Positions 52,701-61,245 of a stretch of 64,000 bases of DNA are shown in pieces. A program made the translations under genes and the position numbers. Origin of the DNA: Comamonadaceae bacterium (GTDB lineage Bacteria; Pseudomonadota; Gammaproteobacteria; Burkholderiales; Burkholderiaceae_C); the NCBI GenBank assembly GCA_947442105.1, contig CANEVH010000006.1, forward strand, positions 27,887-91,886. Direction: 5' to 3'. Every line of letters starts with the position of its first letter. Positions within the stretch are counted from its first letter, which is position 1. A model generated the notes under the pieces. That model had not been told where the DNA came from, searched no databases, and saw only the letters and a program-made list of their open reading frames with translations.

Positions 52701-53714
52701 TCAGACTTCGTCGTACACGACTTCAAGCGTGGGCTTGGAGGTGTCGGTCTTGCCGCACATGTCGAACTGGGTGGCGGGCTCTAGCACCACGTCGCGGCCC
52801 ACGGACGCGGCGGAGAACAGGCCCAAAAGCGCGTCTTGCGTCATGGGCTTGGGCCGCACAGGCTGCGAGTTGCCCACGTTTTCTGCCAATTCGGCAAACA
52901 TCGGGCCCCACACTGAGTCAGGCCGGCCAATGATTTCGTAGCTGGCGCTCTTGCGGCGAATGTCTTCGTTGGCGGGAATGGTGGACAGCACCGGAATGCC
53001 CACGTGCTGGGCAAAGTTGGCTGCTTCGCCCGTGCCGTCGTCGCGGTTGATGACCATGCCGGCCACGCCCACATTGCCACCGAGCTTGCGGAAATACTCC
53101 ACCGCCGAGCACACGTTATTGGCCACGTACAAAGACTGCAAGTCGTTGCTGGCCACAACAATCACTTTTTGGCACATGTCGCGGGCAATCGGTAGGCCAA
53201 AGCCGCCGCACACCACGTCGCCTAGAAAGTCGAGCAGCACGTAGTCAAAACCCCACTCGTGGAAGCCGAGTTTTTCCAGCAACTCAAAGCCGTGGATGAT
53301 GCCGCGCCCGCCACAGCCGCGACCCACTTCGGGGCCACCGAGTTCCATGGCGTAAACGCCGTCGCGCTTAAAGCACACATCGCCAATGGCTACCGCTTCC
53401 CCGGCGAGCTTTTTCTTGGACGAGGTTTCGATGATGGTGGGGCATGCGCGCCCGCCAAATAACAAGCTGGTGGTGTCGCTCTTGGGGTCGCAGCCGATCA
53501 GCAGCACTTTTTTGCCCTGCTGCGCCATCATGTAGCTCAGGTTGGCCAGGGTGAAGCTTTTGCCAATGCCGCCTTTGCCGTAGATGGCGATGATTTGGGT
53601 CTCTTTGGTGACCTCGGACGTGGCTACCGGCGGCGGCTCCATGGCAGCCTCGGTGCGCAAGATGTCACGCATAAAGTTCAGCGGGGCTGCTGCGGGAATC
53701 GTGCTCGTGCTCAT
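52701..53714 (-). CDS. bchX: Chlorophyllide a reductase iron protein (BchX)
   Basis: NifH-like ATPase that feeds electrons to BchYZ. 337 aa from ATG 53714, which overlaps the bchC stop (ATGA). P-loop AIYGKGGIGKSFTLANLSYM, switch GCDPKSDTTSLL, and the 4Fe-4S-bridging cysteines in GRGCGGRGII and ARDMCQKVIVV. The N-terminal extension (about 45 residues) and the VCGGFGLPIARDMC context mark it as BchX and not BchL. Confidence 0.96.
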   Translation of the reverse strand: MSTSTIPAAAPLNFMRDILRTEAAMEPPPVATSEVTKETQIIAIYGKGGIGKSFTLANLSYMMAQQGKKVLLIGCDPKSDTTSLLFGGRACPTIIETSSKKKLAGEAVAIGDVCFKRDGVYAMELGGPEVGRGCGGRGIIHGFELLEKLGFHEWGFDYVLLDFLGDVVCGGFGLPIARDMCQKVIVVASNDLQSLYVANNVCSAVEYFRKLGGNVGVAGMVINRDDGTGEAANFAQHVGIPVLSTIPANEDIRRKSASYEIIGRPDSVWGPMFAELAENVGNSQPVRPKPMTQDALLGLFSAASVGRDVVLEPATQFDMCGKTDTSKPTLEVVYDEV

Positions 53715-54649
53715 TGGGTATGTCTCCAGTCCAAAACCATCTTCAAACAATCGGCGTCGCCAAAGGCGGTGCGGTAGGCGGCGTCAGCCTGGGTGGCGTC
53801 TTGCTGGTGGGTAATCAGCCCGTCCAGCGACAGCCGCCCGTCTGCGGCCAGGGCAATCACGTCTGCGAGGTCTTTCGGCGCCCACTGGGCGGCCACGCGA
53901 ATGCGGGCTTCGCGCATAAAGGCCGGCGGAAACACAAAGGAGAGCGGCTCGTCATAAAACCCTGCCAGCACCACCTCGCCACCGGGAGCCAGGCGGCCGA
54001 TCAGCTCATTAAGCAAATGGCCTGCGCCGCTGACTTCGCAAATGCATTGGTAGTTGCGCCGGGTATCGGTGATGGGGTCGATGACCTCGTAGCCTTGGGC
54101 GCCGGTGCGCCGCGCGGGATTGGTCTCCCATACCACCGGTTGGGCGCCGGCCACCACCGCCAAACGGGCAACCATGCGACCCAGCACGCCGTGGCCCACG
54201 ATCAGGTCGGGTTGCTGCGTGCCTGCGGCACTGTGCGCGTGGTAGGCAGTGGCAGCCAGCGCAAAAAGCACGCCTTGCTCGGCCAATGATTCTTTGATGG
54301 CCATGGCGCGGGTGCTGGGCACCACCAAGGCGGATGCCGAACCGCCAAACAGATTGCGCACGCCGTCAAAGCATTGCGAGCCAGGCACATAGACCCGCGT
54401 GCCCACAGCCAGCGACGCCGCTGCACCGGCTTTGACCACCCGGCCCACGGTCTCGTAGCCCGGCACCAGGGGATAGCCCATACCCGGAAACTGGGGCATG
54501 GTGCCGTCCCACAGCAGGCGCTCGGTGCCGGCGCTGATGCCGGTGAACTCCACTTGCACTTCCACGTCGGCTTCACCCATGGCAGGCAGTGCCAAGGCGC
54601 TAAGCGCCAGGGACTTGGGGTTCTCGAAAACAATCGCTTGGGCGTGCAT
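53711..54649 (-). CDS. bchC: 3-hydroxyethyl bacteriochlorophyllide a dehydrogenase (BchC)
   Basis: MDR-type zinc-less dehydrogenase that oxidises the 3-hydroxyethyl group to acetyl. 312 aa. EFTGISAGTERLLWDGTMPQ near the N-terminus, GYETVGRVVKAGAAASLAVG, and the cofactor site DLIVGHGVLGRMVARLAVVA. It starts 30 bp after crtF, and no clear PpsR box is seen in that spacer, unlike the Rhodobacter bchC promoter. Confidence 0.95.
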   Translation of the reverse strand: MHAQAIVFENPKSLALSALALPAMGEADVEVQVEFTGISAGTERLLWDGTMPQFPGMGYPLVPGYETVGRVVKAGAAASLAVGTRVYVPGSQCFDGVRNLFGGSASALVVPSTRAMAIKESLAEQGVLFALAATAYHAHSAAGTQQPDLIVGHGVLGRMVARLAVVAGAQPVVWETNPARRTGAQGYEVIDPITDTRRNYQCICEVSGAGHLLNELIGRLAPGGEVVLAGFYDEPLSFVFPPAFMREARIRVAAQWAPKDLADVIALAADGRLSLDGLITHQQDATQADAAYRTAFGDADCLKMVLDWRHTQ

Positions 54650-54679
54650 GGCGGGCTTGATTTACAAAGACTTCGTCAA

Positions 54680-55888
54680 TCAGTGGACGGCTGCGGCACT
54701 TGCATTTGTGCGTGACTTGCGGCCCACCAAAATTTGGGTTTGCAGCGGCATGGGGTTGGGCACGGCTTCGACGTGCGTAAACCCTGCCTCGGTCATCATG
54801 GCCATGAGCTCGCTGGCAGACCGCAAACGTCCTGCGCCCATGGCCAACAGATAGAAATGGAAGTACGCGTCGCCCAGCGGGGCCTCGCCCGGCTCTTGCG
54901 CCATGGGCTCGGCCAGCAGCAAAGTGCCTCCCAGCGGTAGCGCGTCATGGATTGCGGCCAGCACGGTGCGCACGTCGGCGTCCGGGTGGTCATGGGCTAC
55001 GCGGATCAGCGTCACCAGGTCTGCGCCTTGGGGCAAGGGGTCTTTCAAGAAGCTGCCCGGCACCGCGTTTGACCGTTGCGTGAGGCCTTGCCTTGCAAAG
55101 TTCGCACGGGCCAAGGTGGCGACTTCGGGCAAGTCGAACAAGGTGAGTTCCAGGTGTGGTGCGTGGCGCGCCAAGCGTGACAAAAATGTGCCTTGGCCCC
55201 CGCCCACATCCAGCACGCGGGCATGGGCATCAAAGCGGTAGCTGGCCAAAATTTCATCCACCACAAAGGGCTGCGAAGCAGACATCAGGTTGGAGTAGCG
55301 GGCGTATTTTTCTGCCTGCAAGGCGTCCGCAGCGGCGGCGGCTTTTTCGGCGTCATCCAGCGCATAGGGCCAGTACTGCGCCATCTCGCCTGCATGGCCT
55401 TGGGCGGCCAGCATGGCAACCGGGTCTTGCATGTCTTGGTAGAGCACGGCGTGGTGCTCAATCATGGCGCGAATGCCAGCGTGGCCTGCCACTGGCGCGC
55501 CCAGTGGGCCCAGGCCATAGCGGCCCCCGCTGCGCATTTCCAAAAGCTCCAGGGCCAAGGCCGATTGCAGCAGGCGCTGCAAACCCGCAGCAGGCAGTTG
55601 GGTGGCCTGCGCCAACTCGTCGAGCGTGCGTGGCCGTTCGGCCACCGTCTCCAATATCCGCAGCCGCACGCACGCCAGCAAGACCTGCGAGTACACAAAG
55701 CCGGCCATCAAGTCAAACACCTTGCGCGCACGGCTACGCACCACCCAGCGGGTCAGCGGGTTGGCTACGCTCCAGCGGTACAAGGCGTCGCTGGTCATCC
55801 AGCGGTCCACCACGGCATGGACGCGGTCCATCCAGGGCGTCTCTTTGCCCGTGGCGCGGGGCAGAGGTGCAAGGTCTAGGGTTTTCAT
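54680..55888 (-). CDS. crtF: Demethylspheroidene O-methyltransferase (CrtF)
   Basis: SAM-dependent methyltransferase that methylates the 1-hydroxy group of carotenoids. 402 aa from ATG 55888. N-terminal dimerisation/winged-helix part (LDELAQATQLPAAGLQRLLQ), SAM motif RVLDVGGGQGTFLSRLARHA, and GADLVTLIRVAHDHPDADVR with the catalytic His region. It lies 32 bp after crtE. Confidence 0.95.
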   Translation of the reverse strand: MKTLDLAPLPRATGKETPWMDRVHAVVDRWMTSDALYRWSVANPLTRWVVRSRARKVFDLMAGFVYSQVLLACVRLRILETVAERPRTLDELAQATQLPAAGLQRLLQSALALELLEMRSGGRYGLGPLGAPVAGHAGIRAMIEHHAVLYQDMQDPVAMLAAQGHAGEMAQYWPYALDDAEKAAAAADALQAEKYARYSNLMSASQPFVVDEILASYRFDAHARVLDVGGGQGTFLSRLARHAPHLELTLFDLPEVATLARANFARQGLTQRSNAVPGSFLKDPLPQGADLVTLIRVAHDHPDADVRTVLAAIHDALPLGGTLLLAEPMAQEPGEAPLGDAYFHFYLLAMGAGRLRSASELMAMMTEAGFTHVEAVPNPMPLQTQILVGRKSRTNASAAAVH

Positions 55889-55920
55889 GCGCGGGGCCGG
55901 TGGAGGGTTTGCAAGAATGC

Positions 55921-56820
55921 TCAGGCAGCGACGGCTTGCAATGCAGCAGCGGCTTGGTACTGGCGGCAGGCGGCGCGGGGTACCAAGCGCTCGGACTCTT
56001 GCCACACCAATTCGCGCATGGCAGGGGCGCTGGGGCCCTCAGGAATGGAGTCGGCGGCCGCCTGGATCAAGGACTCAAAGTGGGTGATGGCCCCACCGAG
56101 CCCCAAGTCGGCAATAGCGTTGGGGCGGGCGTGTTGCGCGTCTTGCCCTGTGGGTTTGCCCAGCAGTTCGGCCTGGCCCATCACGTCGCGGATGTCGTCG
56201 GCGACTTGGTAGGCCTCGCCCAGGCAGTCACCCAGCGCTTGCCATTCCTTGGGGTCCGCACCCGCGCTCAAGGCGCCAGCGCTGGTAGCTGCCACAAACA
56301 GGGAACCGGTTTTGGCGCGCTGGTACTGCATGAGCGAGACGCGCGACTCGGATTCCCAGGCCTGGCCGGCGACGATGCCGTTGGGCATGCCCACGCTGCC
56401 TGCAATGATTTTCATCAAGCCTGGCAGGCGCAGCGGCGACTTGCCCGCAGCAGCGGCCAGTGTCTGGAAAGCCATGACGATGAGCGCGTCACCCGCCAAC
56501 ACGGCGAGCGGCTGGCCAAAAGCCCAGTGCACCGAAGCGCGACCGCGACGGGTGGGCGCATCGTCAAAGCAAGGTAAATCGTCGTGCACCAGCGAGGCGC
56601 AGTGCAGCAGCTCAATCGCTACTGCCACAGCATCGGTCAAGGCCGGGTCGTCTTGGCCGCAGGCATGGGCCACAGCCAAACACAGTTGTGGGCGAATGCG
56701 CGCACCGCCAGGAAACACTGCATGGCGCACCGCACTGGCCAGCTTGGGGGGGCAGCCGGGCTCTTCCACCGCCGCCAGGGCCATGGCCAGTGAATGCTCA
56801 ATGCGTGTGATCGGTTTCAT
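55921..56820 (-). CDS. crtE: Geranylgeranyl diphosphate synthase (CrtE)
   Basis: Supplies the C20 precursor for both carotenoids and the bacteriochlorophyll tail. 299 aa from ATG 56820 with GGAG just upstream. First Asp-rich motif LVHDDLPCFDDAPTRRGRAS, second motif YQVADDIRDVMG. It is the first gene of the crtEF-bchCXYZ-puf superoperon, with a sigma-70 promoter and PpsR boxes upstream. Confidence 0.96.
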   Translation of the reverse strand: MKPITRIEHSLAMALAAVEEPGCPPKLASAVRHAVFPGGARIRPQLCLAVAHACGQDDPALTDAVAVAIELLHCASLVHDDLPCFDDAPTRRGRASVHWAFGQPLAVLAGDALIVMAFQTLAAAAGKSPLRLPGLMKIIAGSVGMPNGIVAGQAWESESRVSLMQYQRAKTGSLFVAATSAGALSAGADPKEWQALGDCLGEAYQVADDIRDVMGQAELLGKPTGQDAQHARPNAIADLGLGGAITHFESLIQAAADSIPEGPSAPAMRELVWQESERLVPRAACRQYQAAAALQAVAA

Positions 56821-56857
56821 GGAGGGTCTCCGTGTGTCTTTGGGGTTTATCTCCAAG

Positions 56858-56932
56858 TGACAATTTGGGTTGTCACTTATTGATGTAAATAAATGTAGAC
56901 ACTTCATTGATCTGTGTCAACCGCTGTTTACG
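56858..56932 (-). promoter_or_regulatory. crtE promoter with PpsR boxes
   Basis: Minus-strand -35 TTGACA (56914-56919), 17-bp spacer, -10 TACATT (56892-56897). An exact PpsR box TGT-N12-ACA at 56884-56901 covers the -10. A related dyad TGA-N12-TCA at 56858-56875 (inside the perfect palindrome AAGTGACAA/TTGTCACTT) is placed exactly 8 bp away, and a one-mismatch box TGT-N12-ACg at 56915-56932 covers the -35. This is the likely master promoter of the superoperon. The rest of the gap 56933-57209 holds only repeats. Confidence 0.8.
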
Positions 56933-57034
56933 GGTTTTTTTGTTGCTGCTGGTTTTTTGCGGCGACGTGCTGCGGCCCTTCATTGGCAAAGTGCGCAAAA
57001 GCGCGTGCCGCGCTAAGGGAAAACACTGACACAT

Positions 57035-57099
57035 TCGCCAAGCAAATTCGCCGCCTAAGTTCGCTAAGCAAATTCGCCGCCTAAGTTCGCTAAGCAAAT
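57035..57099. repeat. 26-bp tandem repeat, 2.5 copies
   Basis: The unit TCGCTAAGCAAATTCGCCGC plus CTAAGT is repeated at 57035-57060, 57061-57086 and half at 57087-57099, with one mismatch in the first copy. It lies between the crtE promoter and the bchO stop. No gene is seen in it. Confidence 0.9.
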
Positions 57100-57160
57100 G
57101 GCCGCAAAACGCGCCGCTGGCGCGGCGCGAGGGGCAGCGCTGCGGGCGCAGGCCCGGCGC

Positions 57161-57215
57161 GCTAGCTGGGGCGCTAGCTGGTGGGCTAGCTGGTGGGCTA
57201 GCTGGGGCGCTAGCC
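57161..57215. repeat. 12-bp tandem repeat (GCTAGCTGGNGN), 4.6 copies
   Basis: Copies at 57161, 57173, 57185, 57197 and a partial one at 57209. The unit starts with GCTAGC, and the last copy contains the bchO stop codon. The array follows the bchO 3' end and could mark replication slippage. Confidence 0.9.
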
Positions 57216-58103
57216 GCGCAGCACCAAGGCGGCGATGGCCTGGGGCTGTTCTTCGTGGGCGAGGTGGCCTAGGCCGTCCAACACCGACACGCGGGGTGGA
57301 GCCTGGTGCAGCAATGCCGCTGCCACGCGCTGCGCTGTCTGCGGGGGCACGATGCTGTCTTGGGCTCCCACCACCAGCGCCAGCGGCGTGCGCAAGCGGG
57401 GCAGGTCGTGCCCCAGCGCATGCAAGTCCCAGTGCGCCATCATGGCCAAGGCGGCAGCTGCGTGGCCGGGGTTGCCAATGAGCTGGCGGTACAGCGCCTG
57501 CCCCTGGGCGTCTAGCTGCGAGCCGGTGCCATCCAGCAGCTTTTGCAGGATATCGGCTTGCGCCGCCCGCCAAGAAAATAACTCGGGCACCAGCGGCGCC
57601 TTGGCCAGCAGCTTGGCCAGCGGTGAAAAAAGCTGCCCCGCCCAGCCGTCGAGCGGCAGCAAGGCACCGTTGACCGAGAGCAGGCGCTCGGGCGCCAGCA
57701 ACCCGTCAAGCGCCATGCGGCAGGCAATGGCCGCACCGGCCGAATGCCCCACCAGCACCGAGGGCGCCACGCCCAGTGCGTGCAGCACAGCGGCCACACC
57801 TTGCGCCATGCCGACCATGGAGCAGCGTACGGCCACTTGGTGCCCCTCGGGCATGGCGCTAAAGCCGTGGCCGGGCAAGTCCAAGGCCAGCACAGAGACT
57901 TGGGGCTGCAACAAAGGAATGAGGCCGCGCCAGGAGTGGGTGGACGCGCCGGTGCCGTGCAGCAGCACAACCGTGGGCGCTTGCGCATCAGGGTGAACAG
58001 CGTGCTGCACATGCCAGCGCAGGCCGCCCGCTGCCACAAAGCGAGACAGGCCGCGGTGCGGCCAATGCTGGCCGTCGCGTGCCCAGTCCAGGCCTTGTCG
58101 CAT
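57210..58103 (-). CDS. bchO: Alpha/beta hydrolase of the Mg-chelatase operon (BchO)
   Basis: 297 aa. Alpha/beta-hydrolase fold with oxyanion block VVLLHGTGASTHSWRGLIPL, nucleophile elbow LVGHSAGAAIACRMALDG (Ser), and the late acid/His in GAQDSIVPP and GLGHLAHEEQP. BchO always accompanies bchI and bchD in purple bacteria. Its exact reaction is not settled. It lies 20 bp after bchD. Confidence 0.93.
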   Translation of the reverse strand: MRQGLDWARDGQHWPHRGLSRFVAAGGLRWHVQHAVHPDAQAPTVVLLHGTGASTHSWRGLIPLLQPQVSVLALDLPGHGFSAMPEGHQVAVRCSMVGMAQGVAAVLHALGVAPSVLVGHSAGAAIACRMALDGLLAPERLLSVNGALLPLDGWAGQLFSPLAKLLAKAPLVPELFSWRAAQADILQKLLDGTGSQLDAQGQALYRQLIGNPGHAAAALAMMAHWDLHALGHDLPRLRTPLALVVGAQDSIVPPQTAQRVAAALLHQAPPRVSVLDGLGHLAHEEQPQAIAALVLRG

Positions 58104-58123
58104 AGCGGTCTTTTCGCCCCCGC

Positions 58124-60106
58124 TTAGCTGCGGCCTCTGACGGCACCCATCGCCTGGGATACCGCCTGAGAAACCGCCTGCGACATCGCGTGCCCGCTGG
58201 CGTAGGGCAGCGCCAAGTACTGCGCGCCCATGTCGGCGGCGAGCTGTTGCGCCACGGCGTGGGCCAGCGGCGAGGTGTCCACCAGCAGCGCGGTGACGCG
58301 CGCTGTGCGCAGCTCAGCCGCAGCGGCGCGTGCGTCTTGGGCGGCTTTGGCGCGGCCCGGACTGCCGTCGCGGGCGATGTTGCCGCGCCCGTCGGTGAGG
58401 AACACGACGATGGGGGTCTCGCCCTTGCGCCGGATTTGTTCGGCCAGCAGGCGCGCAGCGTCAATGCCGCTGGCCAGTGGCGTGCCGCCCCCGCCGGGCA
58501 GGCCGGCCAGGCTGCGCTTGGCGCGCGCCAGCGAGCGCGTGGGCGAGAGCAGCAGCTCGGACCCCTTGCCCCGGAAAGCCAGCACCGCCACGCTGTCGCG
58601 GCGCACATAGCAATCCGCCAGCAGCAACTCCACCGCGCCCTTGGCTTCGGCCAGGCGGTTGAGCGCCGCCGAACCCGAGGCGTCCACCACAAACACCGTG
58701 GTAGTTTGGCCCAACTGGCGAAAGCGCGCCACATGAAAGTCTTCTTTGCGCACCTGGATGCGGCGCTGCGGCGCTGCGCCTCCGTCACCCCGGGCGCTCG
58801 CCAAGTCCTTACGCCCGTCGTTGCGCAAATCCGCCCCCGTACCTGTACTGCTGGAGATTGCCGCCTGACGCAGCTTTTGCCAGGGCGCGGCGGCGCGCAG
58901 GGTCTCCAGCACATTGATGCGCTGGCCCGCGCGCGGCTCGCCTTTGCGCGCGCCTATTGGGCGCCCGCGCAGCGCGCTTTTTTGGGCGGCACCGGCAGTA
59001 CCTGCGCTCGGGGTTTTTGCGCGTGCTAGCTGCGAAATCTTCAGCGACGCGAGCAGCCCCGCCGGTATGGCCGCTTGGGCTGCTTCCAAAATGCGTTCGC
59101 CTAGCGCTTGGCTGCTGTCGCTGTCGGGTAGCGCTTCAGGCTGCGGCTGCGGCGCGTTTTGCCCGGCGCCATCGGCTTGCTCGGGTGCGGGGTGCGGTGA
59201 ACTCTCGGGCGCATCCTGCGGGTCGGCGGGCTCAGGTTCGGGCGCAGGCTCCAGCGCTTGCGCCGGGTCGGGCGGTGGATCGGACCCCTCCGGCTGTGCC
59301 GGAGCCTGCGGCACCCGGGTGGCGCGCGGTGCCAGCACCAGCCGTGCGGCCAGGGCAATGTGCTCTTCTTCGACTGTGTTGCATTCGGCCAGCGCCGCAG
59401 CCGCCCGGGCCACCCGTGCGGCCAGCAAAGGCGCGCGCATGGAGTCCACACCCAGGGCCTGCGCCGCAGCGCACAGCGCCTGCAAACCATCGTCGTCCAT
59501 CGCTACCTTGTTCAGCCGCGCGCGGGCGCGGGCCACCTCGTCGGCGCTCCACTCCGGTCCCGGCGCGTTGGTGGTGGCGCTGTCAAACACCAGGCGAAAC
59601 GCCATGCGCTCCAGCAAAGACGCGGGCACTTGCTCCTCGTCGCTGGCACCTTCGTCCAGCGCCACCAGCCCCAGGCGCGCCGGGTTGTGGGCGGCCAGGC
59701 CATCGCGCTCCAGCACCACTTGCTGGGTGTCGAGCACCGCGCAAAAGCGGGTGGCCGCCGCAGCGCCTATGCGCTCGGCCATGGCCAGCAGCAGCACGCC
59801 GCCGTCGCCCTGCGCCAGCAGGCCTTTGAGCGCCACGGGGCGGCCGGCTTGCAGCGTGGCGCCTAAGTCCAGGCCGCCGAGCAAAGCGGTGTCGCTGGTG
59901 TTGAGCGGCACCCGGCGCAGCGGCGCGCCCGCAGGCAGCAAGCTGCGCAGCAAGGCCAACCATTCGTCGCGCAAACTGCCCGCGCTCGCGCGCAAGGCCA
60001 CGCCGCCCAGGCCCACCGGGTCTACCGCAAACAGGGCGGCGATGGTGGCGGCGTCACCGTGCATAGGACGCGGCAATGGCGGCGCGGCGGGCGCATAGCG
60101 TGGCAA
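58124..60106 (-). CDS. bchD: Magnesium chelatase subunit D (BchD)
   Basis: 660 aa from TTG 60106 with AAGG upstream; ATG 60064 is an alternative giving 646 aa. An AAA-like N-terminal domain without an intact P-loop, a long Pro/Glu/Ala-rich linker (about 275-330), and a C-terminal von Willebrand A domain with the MIDAS motif TTVFVVDASGSAALNRLAEA. With BchI it forms the ATP-driven hexamer platform of the chelatase. The C-terminus ends in a small repeat (MSQAVSQAVSQAMG). Confidence 0.95.
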   Translation of the reverse strand: MPRYAPAAPPLPRPMHGDAATIAALFAVDPVGLGGVALRASAGSLRDEWLALLRSLLPAGAPLRRVPLNTSDTALLGGLDLGATLQAGRPVALKGLLAQGDGGVLLLAMAERIGAAAATRFCAVLDTQQVVLERDGLAAHNPARLGLVALDEGASDEEQVPASLLERMAFRLVFDSATTNAPGPEWSADEVARARARLNKVAMDDDGLQALCAAAQALGVDSMRAPLLAARVARAAAALAECNTVEEEHIALAARLVLAPRATRVPQAPAQPEGSDPPPDPAQALEPAPEPEPADPQDAPESSPHPAPEQADGAGQNAPQPQPEALPDSDSSQALGERILEAAQAAIPAGLLASLKISQLARAKTPSAGTAGAAQKSALRGRPIGARKGEPRAGQRINVLETLRAAAPWQKLRQAAISSSTGTGADLRNDGRKDLASARGDGGAAPQRRIQVRKEDFHVARFRQLGQTTTVFVVDASGSAALNRLAEAKGAVELLLADCYVRRDSVAVLAFRGKGSELLLSPTRSLARAKRSLAGLPGGGGTPLASGIDAARLLAEQIRRKGETPIVVFLTDGRGNIARDGSPGRAKAAQDARAAAAELRTARVTALLVDTSPLAHAVAQQLAADMGAQYLALPYASGHAMSQAVSQAVSQAMGAVRGRS

Positions 60107-60195
60107 GCCTTAGCGAGCGCATGGCGGGCATGACCGGAAGGTAGCGCATCACAAGTCGGGGGCGTACGAGAAATAGTTGGCGTGGCTTTGCAGGC

Positions 60196-61236
60196 TCACG
60201 CCGCGCTAGTGCTGGCCGGGGCCAGCTCTTGCAAAGCGCGCTCTACACGGGTGGATGAACCGGCATCGTCCAGCGGATTGCGGCGCAAGCGGTGGCGCAG
60301 CGCAGGCGGCGCGACGTGCCGCAGGTGGGACTCCAGCACCGCAGCGTCGCCCTGCAAGGCCGCGTAGGCGCGTGCGGCGCGTATCAGCGTGAGGTCGCCG
60401 CGCAAGCCATCGGTGCCCAGGGCCATGCACAGGCGCGCAGCAAATTCGCGCGCTGCATCCGGAATATCGACGGCGCCCAAGCGCTTGCGGGCGGCAACGA
60501 TGCTGCGGCGCACGCGGTCGTCTTCTTTCTTCCACTGCGCAGCAAATTCGGCAGGGTCGCGCTCAAAGGCATCGCGGCGCTTGACCACTTCCACCCGCTG
60601 GGCCAGAGCGGCCGGAGTTTTCACTTCCACCGACAGACCAAAGCGGTCCAGTAACTGCGGGCGCAGCTCGCCCTCTTCGGGGTTGCCGCTGCCAATCAGC
60701 ACAAAGCGCGCCGGGTGGCGCACGCTCAGGCCCTCGCGCTCGACCACGTTTTCGCCCGAGGCGGCCACGTCAATCAGCAAATCGACCAGGTGGTCTTCCA
60801 GCAAGTTGACTTCGTCTATATACAAATAGCCCCGGTTGGCGCGCGCCAGCAGGCCTGGCTCAAAGGCCTTGACGCCTTGCGAGAGCGCGCGCTCCAGGTC
60901 CAGCGCGCCGACCACGCGGTCTTCGGTCGCGCCCAGGGGCATATCGACCACCGGCACGCCGACCAGGTGGCTCGCGGGTGCGCCACGCTTGGCGGCGGCG
61001 CGCGCGGTGCAGTCCGGGCAGCTGGCGGCCTGCGGGTCGCAGCCGTAGCGGCAACCCACCACGGCGCGCATTTTGGGCAGCAATGCGGCCAGGGCGCGCA
61101 CGGCGGTGGATTTGCCGGTGCCCCGGTCGCCAAACACGAGCACGCCGCCAATGCTCGGGTCTATGGCGGTGAGCAGGATGGCGAGTTTCATCTCGTCTTG
61201 GCCGACGATGGCGGAGAAGGGAAAGGTCTGTGCCAT
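60196..61236 (-). CDS. bchI: Magnesium chelatase AAA+ ATPase subunit I (BchI)
   Basis: 346 aa. Walker A VFGDRGTGKSTAVRALAALL, Walker B GYLYIDEVNLLEDHLVDLLI, sensor/arginine-finger region RFVLIGSGNPEEGELRPQLL and a Cys-rich insert CRYGCDPQAASCPDC typical of BchI. It hydrolyses ATP to drive Mg insertion by BchH. 9 bp after bciB and 90 bp before bchD. Confidence 0.97.
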   Translation of the reverse strand: MAQTFPFSAIVGQDEMKLAILLTAIDPSIGGVLVFGDRGTGKSTAVRALAALLPKMRAVVGCRYGCDPQAASCPDCTARAAAKRGAPASHLVGVPVVDMPLGATEDRVVGALDLERALSQGVKAFEPGLLARANRGYLYIDEVNLLEDHLVDLLIDVAASGENVVEREGLSVRHPARFVLIGSGNPEEGELRPQLLDRFGLSVEVKTPAALAQRVEVVKRRDAFERDPAEFAAQWKKEDDRVRRSIVAARKRLGAVDIPDAAREFAARLCMALGTDGLRGDLTLIRAARAYAALQGDAAVLESHLRHVAPPALRHRLRRNPLDDAGSSTRVERALQELAPASTSAA

Positions 61237-61245
61237 GGGTCTGAA

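Noticed and set aside
52701..53714. BchX as a possible BchL
   Set aside because: The long N-terminal extension, GRGCGGRGII context and linkage to bchY-bchZ and bchC identify it as the chlorophyllide reductase iron protein.
57035..57215. CRISPR array
   Set aside because: Repeats are directly adjacent without spacers; simple tandem repeats, and no cas genes nearby.
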